From Gemmatimonadota bacterium (lineage in GTDB: Bacteria > Gemmatimonadota > Gemmatimonadetes > Gemmatimonadales > GWC2-71-9): a DNA stretch of 8,128 bases. Under the pieces are notes generated by a model that searched no databases, was not told the DNA's origin, and worked only from the letters and a program-made list of their open reading frames with translations. A program made the position numbers and the translations under genes. Positions 1 through 6,370 of this stretch are shown in pieces (the first letter of the stretch is position 1; the number at the start of each line of letters is the position of its first letter). The stretch is taken from the NCBI GenBank assembly GCA_003220975.1, contig QHTX01000125.1, forward strand, positions 1 through 8,128, given 5' to 3'.

Positions 1-126
1 CAAATCGGTGCAGCTCTGTTCGGCCGGCGGATGCAGCTTGGTGCGATTTCGGCGCGAGTCGTGCTGCTGCGAGGTCGCGACAACGTGGCCCGAAGTCTGC
101 GTAGGGGTGAGTCCGACCGCTACTGG

Positions 127-744
127 ATGAGCCCGATGTCTATACCGGTGGCACAGGACAGGATCGGACGATCAGGGGAGCCGGACGAGGCGTCGAACCT
201 TGCGGCGCTTTTGCCAATCGGCTCCGACCTCAAGGCACGCGTCCGGATATTGATCGTGGACGACGAGCACACCCTGCGCGAGAGCTGCGCCAGTGTGCTG
301 CGGCAGGAAGGCTACGACGTAACGGTGAGCGGCCGGGGTCAGGAGGCGCTCGACCTGCTGAAGCGCCGGGCCTTCGATATCGTCCTGGCCGACCTGTATC
401 TGCCGCAAGTCGGCGGGCTGGCCCTGCTGCGCGCGGCGCTCGCGACGAATCGCGACACCATCGTCATCGTGATGACGGGCAACCCGTCGGTCGATTCCAG
501 CGTCGAAGCGCTGCGGCAGGGGGCCTTCGACTACCTGCCGAAGCCCTTCTCGGCCACGCACCTCCAGGTGCTGATCGGGCGCGCCGTCCACACCCTGCTC
601 GTCGCACGCGAGACGCGCGATCAGCAGGCGGAGCTGGAGCGGCGCCACGTGCACTCCGACAAGATCACCCTGCTCGGCACGGCGCCGGCCTTTCGCCGGG
701 CCATCGAGTTGGCCCGCAAGGTCGCGCCGACGGATGCCTCATGA
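127..744 (+). pseudogene. NtrC-type response regulator, fragment 1: receiver domain and linker
   Basis: This is the N-terminal part of a sigma-54-dependent response regulator. A complete receiver (REC) domain is visible: the acidic pair DD at 259-264, the phospho-acceptor Asp in LADLYLP at 391-393, the conserved Thr in VMTGN, and the Lys in the PKPF turn. A helical linker follows, then the start of the ATPase domain (LLGTAPAFRRAIELARKVAPTDA). The frame stops at TGA 742-744, exactly where the Walker A loop should begin. The start is uncertain. ATG 127 or ATG 136 leaves about 35-38 residues before the REC domain, and the frame is open back to an ATG at 31. None has a clear ribosome site, and nothing else is recognisable in 1-126. 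The domain is certain. The gene is broken because its ATPase and DNA-binding parts continue in other frames downstream. Confidence 0.85.
738..744 (+). other. Deletion junction removing the Walker A loop
   Basis: Family alignment from memory reads VAPTDA, then about a dozen residues including GESGTGKE, then MIAQFIHHHS. Here the two flanks are joined directly at GCCTC/ATGATC. The frame change between fragments 1 and 2 requires a loss of 3k+1 bases. A loss of 37 bases (12 codons plus one base) fits both the frame and the missing motif. The junction creates an ATGA stop/start overlap. The exact deleted length is inferred, not seen. Confidence 0.7.
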
Positions 745-1200
745 TCGCGCAGTTCATCCACCACCACAGCCGGCGTTCGAGCCGGCCGTTCGTGGCGATC
801 AACTGCGCCGCGCTGCCCGAAGGCCTGCTCGAATCGGAGATGTTCGGGCACCGCAAGGGGGCGTTCACCGGGGCGGTGCGCGACAAACCCGGCCTCCTCG
901 AAGCGGCGAACGGCGGCACGCTGTTCCTGGACGAGCTGATCGAGATGTCGAAGCCGATCCAGGCGAAGCTGCTGCGGGTGATCCAGGACGGGGTGGTACG
1001 CCGCGTGGGCAGCGAGGCGACCGACGCGGTCGTCAACGTGCGCTTCATCGCCGCGACCAACGGGGATCCCGAGGCGGCCGTGAAGGCAGGGGACATGCGG
1101 GAGGACCTCTACTACCGCCTGCGCGTCGTGCCGATCCACGTACCGCCGCTGCGGGAGCGGCCGGAGGACATTCCGCTCCTGGCCGAATACTTCCTCTCGA
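741..1200 (+). pseudogene. NtrC-type response regulator, fragment 2: sigma-54 AAA+ core without Walker A
   Basis: This is the middle of the same regulator, one frame away from fragment 1. Counting from ATG 741 it shows the INCAAL strand, the sigma-54-contacting GAFTGA loop (residues 40-45, bases 858-875), Walker B in GGTLFLDEL (59-66), sensor I in FIAATNGD (102-109), and the MREDLYYRL and LRERPEDIP segments (119-144). The family consensus places a GESGTGKE nucleotide-binding loop just before MIAQFIHHHS. It is absent, so this polypeptide could not be expected to bind or hydrolyse ATP. ATG 741 overlaps the TGA of fragment 1 as ATGA, so reinitiation is possible in principle. The homologous stretch ends at the 13-bp duplication. 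The frame stays open to 1820, but the residues after 1200 are out-of-frame noise. Confidence 0.82.
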
Positions 1201-1725
<525 letters not shown>

Positions 1726-1726
1726 G

Positions 1727-2524
1727 ATGCGCGCGACCGCGGCCCGACGCCTCGAGTGGATGGCCGTTCGGCCGACCCGGCAGCCGGAGCCGGAGCCCGA
1801 CAACCTCGCCGCGTGCCTGAGCAGTCCCGGGGGCCTCGAGCTGGTGGTCGAGATGGCGCACGACCTGCGCTCCCCGCTGACGTCGATCCTGTTCCTGGCG
1901 GAGGCGCTGCAGCGCGGCCAGAGCGGCCCGGTGACTGACGCCCAGCGCCGCGCCCTGGGGCTCGTCTACAGCGCCGCGCTCTCGCTCTGCGGGGCGGCGA
2001 GCGACGTGCTCGAACTGGCGCAGGGCGGGAATCGCCTGGTGGACCGTCGGCCCGAGCCGTTCTCGGTCTCCGACGTGTTCGCGTCGGTGCGCGACATGAT
2101 CCTGCCCCTCGCCGAGGAGAAACAACTCGAGGTCCGGCTGGTGCACCCGGTGCCGGAGCGCCGCATCGGACATCCCCGCGCGCTCTCCCGCGTGCTGCTC
2201 AACCTCGCCACCAACGCCGTCAAGTTCACCGACGCGGGCTCCGTCGAGATCGCGGCGCGTCCCCTCGACCGGAACCGGCTCGAGTTCTCGGTGTGCGACA
2301 CGGGCAGCGGGTACGACACCAGTGCCCTCCAGACCCTGTACCAGCCGTTCCGCAAGAGCCCTACGGACCTGCGCCACCACTTCTCCAGCGCCGGCCTCGG
2401 CCTCGCGATTTGTCGCAAGCTCGTGAAGGCGATGGGCGCCGAGCTGGAGGTAGAGAGCGTCCCCGGACACGGGACGCGCTTCTTCTTCGTGTCCGCCCTC
2501 CCGTCCGCCACGTCGCGTTCCTGA
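1727..2524 (+). CDS. Soluble sensor histidine kinase (HisKA + HATPase_c)
   Basis: This two-component histidine kinase has 265 residues, autophosphorylates on His and passes phosphate to a receiver Asp. The HisKA helix contains H45 in EMAHDLRSPLTSI. The ATP-binding domain shows the N box (N159 and N163 in LNLATNAVKFTD), the G1 box DTGSG (191-195), the F-box-like LYQPF, and the G2 box GLGLAICRK (223-231). There is no signal peptide, membrane span, PAS or GAF domain. About 40 residues precede the H box, so it is cytoplasmic and little more than the catalytic core. Its own sensing input must come from a partner or the short N-terminus. It begins one base after the response regulator stop with a strong ribosome site, so the two were co-transcribed and are the likely cognate pair. 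Unlike its partner, the kinase frame is intact. The ligand and target genes are unknown. Confidence 0.9.
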   Translation: MRATAARRLEWMAVRPTRQPEPEPDNLAACLSSPGGLELVVEMAHDLRSPLTSILFLAEALQRGQSGPVTDAQRRALGLVYSAALSLCGAASDVLELAQGGNRLVDRRPEPFSVSDVFASVRDMILPLAEEKQLEVRLVHPVPERRIGHPRALSRVLLNLATNAVKFTDAGSVEIAARPLDRNRLEFSVCDTGSGYDTSALQTLYQPFRKSPTDLRHHFSSAGLGLAICRKLVKAMGAELEVESVPGHGTRFFFVSALPSATSRS

Positions 2525-2604
2525 GGATCGGCGCGTCGTCGCGGCCGTTCTACACGCGCCGCTGGAGCGCTATGTGGCGCCGGCACCGCAGCACCACTCC
2601 CTCA

Positions 2605-2635
2605 CGCTAAGTGCCTGAACGATCGTTGGTTAGCG
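2605..2635. promoter_or_regulatory. Nested inverted repeats in the spacer before the sugar transferase
   Basis: The 162-bp spacer between the kinase and the sugar transferase holds a perfect 10-bp palindrome, AACGATCGTT, at 2618-2627. It is enclosed by a second inverted pair, CGCTAA at 2605-2610 and TTAGCG at 2630-2635. The pairs are not concentric (centres differ by about 2.5 bp). There is no T-run after them, so this looks more like an operator or enhancer site than a terminator. That function is inference. I see no clear promoter boxes here. Confidence 0.35.
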
Positions 2636-2686
2636 ACGTGGCACCCGGTCCGTCGGCGCGCATGAGGTTTGCCATACGCCGCGGTC

Positions 2687-3403
2687 ATGGCGATGACATT
2701 GGCGCCGCGCCTCGCGCGGCGCAGCATCACGCTCGTACATCGCGCGCCGCTCGGACCCATCGACCGCGAGCGGCGCAGCCGGCGCTGCCTCAACATCGCC
2801 GCGGCGATCGTGGGGATCGTCCTCACGCTGCCCGTGATGCTCGTCATCGCCGCGCTGATCAAGCTGACGTCGCGCGGCCCGGTGCTCTTTACCCAGGCGC
2901 GGGTCGGGCTCGACCGGCGCGGCCTGTCGCGTGCCGGCGGCAACACGCGCCGCCAGGTCGATCTCGGCGGCAAGCCGTTCACGATGTACAAGTTCCGCAC
3001 GATGCGCGGGGACTCGAGCAACGGTGGCCGACAGGTGTGGGCCCAGCCTGACGACGCGCGCGTCACGCCGATCGGGCGCCTGCTGCGGAAGGTCCGCCTC
3101 GACGAGCTGCCGCAGCTGTTCAACGTGCTGCTGGGCGACATGAACGTCGTGGGACCCCGTCCCGAGCAGCCGGCGATCTTCGTGTACCTGCGGGAGCAAG
3201 TCGAGGGCTATCAACGCCGTCAGCGTGTCCGCCCCGGGATCACCGGCTGGGCGCAGATCAACCAGGCCTACGATCGCACGGTGGACGACGTCCGGCGGAA
3301 GGTGGCTTACGACCTCGAGTACATCCGCCGGCAATCCGCGCTGCAGGATTGCCAGATCATGCTGAGAACGCTGCCGGTCATGCTGGGCCGGGGCGGCTGG
3401 TAA
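2687..3403 (+). CDS. Membrane sugar-phosphate transferase (bacterial sugar transferase family, polyprenyl-P acceptor)
   Basis: This is the initiating enzyme of exopolysaccharide or O-antigen synthesis. It moves a sugar-1-phosphate from a nucleotide sugar to undecaprenyl phosphate at the inner membrane face. Counted from ATG 2687 (238 residues), one hydrophobic segment (about 35-58) is followed by SRGPVLFTQARVG, KPFTMYKFRTM (96-106), the catalytic-core segment VRLDELPQLFNVLLGDMNVVGPRP (137-159) with the Asp-Glu pair 139/140, then RPGITGWAQIN and the C-terminal YDLEYIRR. It is the short form: only the catalytic PF02397-type domain, without the N-terminal four-helix and CoA-binding-like half of WcaJ-type enzymes. 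About 18 residues (77-95) are inserted between RVG and KPFTMYKF compared with minimal members. The start is uncertain: ATG 2687, ATG 2693 or TTG 2669, none with a good ribosome site. The 3' end overlaps the convergent GT4 gene by 26 bp. The substrate sugar cannot be read. Confidence 0.9.
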   Translation: MAMTLAPRLARRSITLVHRAPLGPIDRERRSRRCLNIAAAIVGIVLTLPVMLVIAALIKLTSRGPVLFTQARVGLDRRGLSRAGGNTRRQVDLGGKPFTMYKFRTMRGDSSNGGRQVWAQPDDARVTPIGRLLRKVRLDELPQLFNVLLGDMNVVGPRPEQPAIFVYLREQVEGYQRRQRVRPGITGWAQINQAYDRTVDDVRRKVAYDLEYIRRQSALQDCQIMLRTLPVMLGRGGW

Positions 3404-4565
3404 GCGCGCCCGCTCGTACCGTCCGATACACGGCTTCGTAGCGCGCGAGCCAGCGTTCGACGTCGAATTCCCGTTCCAGCCGTACCCGCGCCGCCGACGC
3501 GCGACGCGCGGCTGCGGCCGCGTCGCAATACACCGCCCAGATCCCGGCGGCCAAGGCGCGCGGCTCGCCCGGGGCCACGAGCACCGCTTCGGTCCCTGAC
3601 ACCACGTCCGGCACCCCACCGACGCTCGTCGCCACGATGGGCACATCGGCCGCCATCGCCTCGAACAGCACCACGGGCGTTCCCTCCGTGCGCGAGCTGA
3701 GCACGAAGACGTCGAACGCCGGGTAGAGGCGCCGCGCGCCGGCCACGCCGCCGTACCAGCGCACGCGCTCCCCCAGCCCCAAGCGAGCCGCGCGCGCTTC
3801 GAGCGCCCGCCGCGCCGGGCCCTCGCCGACCACACAAGCCGTCCACGGAAAGACGGGTAGCCGTACCAGCGCGTCCAGCAGCAGCGCCGGTCCCTTTTCG
3901 TCGCTCAGGCGGCCAACCCATCCAATGCAAAAGTGGTCTCTGAGGGAGGGCACGCCGAGGACCTGGCGCGCCGCGGCGCGATCGAGCGGCGGGGCGGCGG
4001 CCCGCCAGGCGTTGGGGATCACGTGGACGCGCTCCGCCGGGACGCCGCTTCGGGACAGCCGCTGTGCCAGGGGTCGGGAAACCGCGACGACGGCGTCGCA
4101 GCGGTGGAACGCGCGGAGCTGCAGCCACTCGTAGCAGCGGTTCCTCCATCCGCCGCCCGTGAACCCGTGCACGGTCGTCACGACCGGAATCCCAAGCCGC
4201 CGCGCCACGCCCGCGTCCACCACGTCCGCCCGGTAGCCGTGAGTATGGACGACGTCCGGGCGCAGTCGCTCGCACAACTCGGCGAGGGCGGCGCGCTCCT
4301 GTAGATAGGCACGCGGCGCGACGACGATGGGGAACGCCGGGACGGCCGCAGCTCGGAGCCCCGCCAGGAACGGGTGGCCTGCGGTCCCCGGGATGATCGC
4401 CGCCACGCTCGCCACGACCCGCGAGCCCGCCGACTCCATGGCGAGGGCCTGCACCACGGCCTCCAGCCCGCCATACGCCGCCGGCGCCAAGACATGCAGC
4501 ACCGAGAGCCGGGCTGCGGGGCCGCGGCTCAACGACACGGCCTCCCGCCGGTCTCGCACTAGCAC
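3378..4565 (-). CDS. GT4-family glycosyltransferase
   Basis: This GT-B fold, retaining glycosyltransferase has 395 residues and probably adds a sugar to a lipid-linked glycan in the cytoplasm. The N-terminal acceptor domain starts LSVLHVLAPAAYGGLEAVV (20-38) with the typical Gly-Gly loop, followed by RPDVVHTHG (102-110) and TTVHGF. The C-terminal donor domain has IPNAW (183-187), WVGRLSDEKGP (216-226, with R219 and K224 at the usual phosphate-contacting positions), VVGEGP (245-250), and the donor-site E-x7-E in EGTPVVLFE (E294, E302), followed by SVGGVPDVV. The length is normal. The start is GTG 4565, or GTG 4559 two codons later. Only a weak GGGAAAG precedes it, and it overlaps the TAG of the GT2 gene, which suggests translational coupling. 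It is the last gene of the minus-strand operon. Its stop lies inside the convergent sugar transferase. Donor and acceptor are unknown. Confidence 0.92.
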   Translation of the reverse strand: MLVRDRREAVSLSRGPAARLSVLHVLAPAAYGGLEAVVQALAMESAGSRVVASVAAIIPGTAGHPFLAGLRAAAVPAFPIVVAPRAYLQERAALAELCERLRPDVVHTHGYRADVVDAGVARRLGIPVVTTVHGFTGGGWRNRCYEWLQLRAFHRCDAVVAVSRPLAQRLSRSGVPAERVHVIPNAWRAAAPPLDRAAARQVLGVPSLRDHFCIGWVGRLSDEKGPALLLDALVRLPVFPWTACVVGEGPARRALEARAARLGLGERVRWYGGVAGARRLYPAFDVFVLSSRTEGTPVVLFEAMAADVPIVATSVGGVPDVVSGTEAVLVAPGEPRALAAGIWAVYCDAAAAARRASAARVRLEREFDVERWLARYEAVYRTVRAGALTSRPGPA

Positions 4566-5473
4566 AGCAGCTTTCCCGTCGTGAGCTCCCGCATTCCCAT
4601 GAACAGCTCACGGGCGAGCTTGTCTCGGTTCCAGATCGCCCGCAGCGCCAGGAAACGGGCGGCGCGCAGCTTCTCCGCGGCGTTGAGCGGCGCCCGGACA
4701 ACCGCGCGCGCCAGCTCCACCAGGTGCCGCCACTCCCGCAGATCGAAGCGACGTCGCCGGTCGGGATGCCAATAAGCACGGAACTGGAGGCGATCCATGC
4801 CGCCCGTGCCGCCGGGATGGAGCCTACGGAAAAACAGGGCCCCGGGGACTTCCCAGAACGTGCCGTACAGACTGAGCTCGGCCAGGAAGACGATGTCAGC
4901 CGCCAAGAAATCGCCGAACAACCCGGTGTGCTTCAGCACCTCCGCGCGCATCAGACCGTACACTGCGTTGCAAAGTCCCAGGCGCTCCAGAACCTGCCGG
5001 AAGCGCTCGCTCGCCCGGGGCGCCTGGAGGTGCAGACGGTCGTCGTAGCACTCTCCTGTGACCCGGCCGTGCTCATCGATGAATCTGGCGCTGGGATAGG
5101 CGAGGACCGCGGCCGGTTCCTGATCCAACACCTCCACGCAGCGCGCCAGGGACTGCGGCGCGCAGACGTCGTCGGAGGCGGCCCAGCGAAAGTACTCACC
5201 CGAGGCGAGTGCAAAGCCGCGTCGGAAGTTCCCGCCAGCCCCGAGGTTCTTCTCGTTCCGAGCGTAGCGGACCCGGGTATCCCGGGCGGCGTAGGACCGC
5301 GCGATCTCGCCCGTGCGATCCGTCGACGCATTGTCGCAGATGATCAGCTCGAAGTCCTCGTAGGTCTGCGCCAGCAGCGAATCCACCGCTTCGGCGAGAT
5401 AGCGCTCGCCGTTGTACACTGGCATCCCGACGCTCACCCGGGGCCTACGGCTCGAGCGCCAGCTTGTGCGCAT
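4559..5473 (-). CDS. GT2-family glycosyltransferase
   Basis: This GT-A fold, inverting family 2 glycosyltransferase has 304 residues. The N-terminus is PRVSVGMPVYNGERYLAEAV (11-30). The nucleotide-binding Asp is in ICDNASTDRTG (D47), followed by RNEKNLGAGGNF. The metal-binding SDD (100-102) sits in the usual DxD position. The tail is rich in Arg and aromatics with no clear membrane span. I chose ATG 5473 because GAGG lies six bases upstream and it leaves 10 residues before the fold. The frame is open to 5512, and GTG 5437 or ATG 5425 are alternatives. With ATG 5473 the gene starts inside the last 29 bases of the deacetylase, and its stop overlaps the GT4 start, so three genes are tightly packed in one operon. 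It probably extends the same glycan as the GT4 enzyme. Sugar specificity is unknown. Confidence 0.92.
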   Translation of the reverse strand: MRTSWRSSRRPRVSVGMPVYNGERYLAEAVDSLLAQTYEDFELIICDNASTDRTGEIARSYAARDTRVRYARNEKNLGAGGNFRRGFALASGEYFRWAASDDVCAPQSLARCVEVLDQEPAAVLAYPSARFIDEHGRVTGECYDDRLHLQAPRASERFRQVLERLGLCNAVYGLMRAEVLKHTGLFGDFLAADIVFLAELSLYGTFWEVPGALFFRRLHPGGTGGMDRLQFRAYWHPDRRRRFDLREWRHLVELARAVVRAPLNAAEKLRAARFLALRAIWNRDKLARELFMGMRELTTGKLLC

Positions 5474-6104
5474 AGAAGGCCTCGGCGTAGCCGCACGGCG
5501 CCGCCGCCTCAATCCCGCGGATCCGCATCAGCCCGCGAAACGTGTCGGCCGTGAACCACCGCTTCCCCACCTGCGATTTGAAGGCCGCGAACAGGTATTC
5601 CGTTTTTCGTCGGCACAGGGCTTCGTCGAGCGGCACGTAGCAGTTCGGCGACCCCAGGTCGCCGTCGTATTTCGGCACTTCGTACTCGAGAATGAGATGG
5701 TCCCGGAACGTGTTCCAGGTGAGCTCCGAGATGAGGCGATGATCCTGATGGCGGTCCCCTCTATAGTGGGTGAAGATGACATCGGGCGAGGCCTGTTGCT
5801 TCAGCGCTTCGAAGTACTCCTTGATCTCGGTGCCGACATACGGGAAGAATCCGTCGCGAAACCGCTGGACGACGATCTGGTGGTCCCCCGTCTTGGGGAG
5901 GAACAGCCCGGCGCTGTGTCGCGCCTCGCGCTCGCGTTCCGCGTCGGCGCTGAGCACGACCCAGTGAAAGCTGGCCTGCGGGTGAGCCGATCCGAGCTTC
6001 AAGATCGTGCCACCGCAGCCGATCTCGATGTCGTCGGAATGCGCTCCGACGCACAGCACCCGGAGCGGCTCAGCCGCGCGGCGCGCGAGGTCCAGCGTGA
6101 GCAT
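5445..6104 (-). CDS. PIG-L / LmbE-family zinc deacetylase
   Basis: This 219-residue zinc-dependent N-deacetylase belongs to the PIG-L/LmbE superfamily, which removes N-acetyl groups from sugars (as in GPI, mycothiol and bacillithiol synthesis, and surface glycans). The metal motif AHSDDIEIGCGGT (21-33) corresponds to the usual AHPDD, giving ligands H22 and D25 with D24 as the expected base. The third ligand is in THYRGDRHQDH (112-122; H122). The family Pro is Ser here. No signal peptide or membrane span is seen, so it acts in the cytoplasm on a nucleotide sugar or a lipid-linked intermediate. ATG 6104 has GGGGGAGG 11 bases upstream. It is the first gene of the deacetylase-GT2-GT4 operon, and that context argues for modifying a glycan sugar rather than making a thiol cofactor. 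The substrate is inferred from neighbours only. Confidence 0.92.
   Translation of the reverse strand: MLTLDLARRAAEPLRVLCVGAHSDDIEIGCGGTILKLGSAHPQASFHWVVLSADAEREREARHSAGLFLPKTGDHQIVVQRFRDGFFPYVGTEIKEYFEALKQQASPDVIFTHYRGDRHQDHRLISELTWNTFRDHLILEYEVPKYDGDLGSPNCYVPLDEALCRRKTEYLFAAFKSQVGKRWFTADTFRGLMRIRGIEAAAPCGYAEAFYAHKLALEP
5480..5483 (-). promoter_or_regulatory. Ribosome site that decides the GT2 start
   Basis: On the minus strand GAGG is followed by six bases and then ATG 5473. It lies inside the end of the deacetylase gene. It favours ATG 5473 over the longer frame from 5512 and over GTG 5437. Confidence 0.55.
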
Positions 6105-6370
6105 CAGCCCGAGAACCTCCCCCTCATGGACGGCCCAACCCCCCGCCCCTCAAGCAAGAGGTGTGCGCGGGAGGCCCTGCACGCAACCCGTTCGGCCGCC
6201 TCACCGTCGGCTCCGGCGTGGGACCCGAACACCGGCGACCGGCGGTCTCGTCGCTGCGACGACGCCACAGTCGCGAAGGCGGGGGGTTCTCGCTGAGAGT
6301 GCGCGGCCGGCTCGAAGCTTGCTCGCTCGGGGCAGCAGCACCCCGTGCTCACCTCATCCAGGAGTGGCGG
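6105..6370. promoter_or_regulatory. Divergent intergenic region between the deacetylase and SGNH genes
   Basis: This 266-bp spacer must hold the promoters for the leftward deacetylase-GT2-GT4 operon and the rightward SGNH gene. I see no convincing -35/-10 or sigma-54 -24/-12 pair. It contains a 15-base palindrome at 6248-6262 (TCGTCGC-T-GCGACGA) and a small hairpin, AGCAC-CCC-GTGCT, at 6337-6349 just before the SGNH ribosome site. AGGAG at 6360-6364, six bases before ATG 6371, sets the SGNH start. The plus-strand frame is open to 6161, but that extension has no homology or ribosome site that I recognise. Confidence 0.5.
6248..6262. promoter_or_regulatory. 15-base palindrome, possible operator
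   Basis: TCGTCGC and GCGACGA are exact inverted arms of seven bases around a single central T, in the middle of the divergent spacer. It could be a protein-binding site controlling either or both flanking genes. In DNA this GC-rich, such palindromes also occur by chance. Confidence 0.3.

Noticed and set aside
2639..2655. TGGCAC resembling the -24 half of a sigma-54 promoter before the sugar transferase
   Set aside because: The required GC of the -12 element is not at the right spacing, so only half of the site is present.
2630..3835. Minus-strand open frame of 401 codons across the sugar transferase and the GT4 end
   Set aside because: It spans two genes on different strands and carries no recognisable domain. 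It is a shadow frame.
4724..5554. Plus-strand open frame of 276 codons opposite the GT2 gene
   Set aside because: There is no ribosome site or domain, and it is fully opposite clear GT2 motifs.
5993..6013. TGGCACGATCTTG on the minus strand, close to the sigma-54 consensus
   Set aside because: The spacing is one base short, the -12 GC is missing, and it lies inside the deacetylase coding region, pointing into it.
6161..6370. N-terminal extension of the SGNH protein from ATG 6161
   Set aside because: It has no ribosome site, lacks family-like sequence and uses up the divergent promoter space. ATG 6371 has a good ribosome site and a normal membrane anchor follows.
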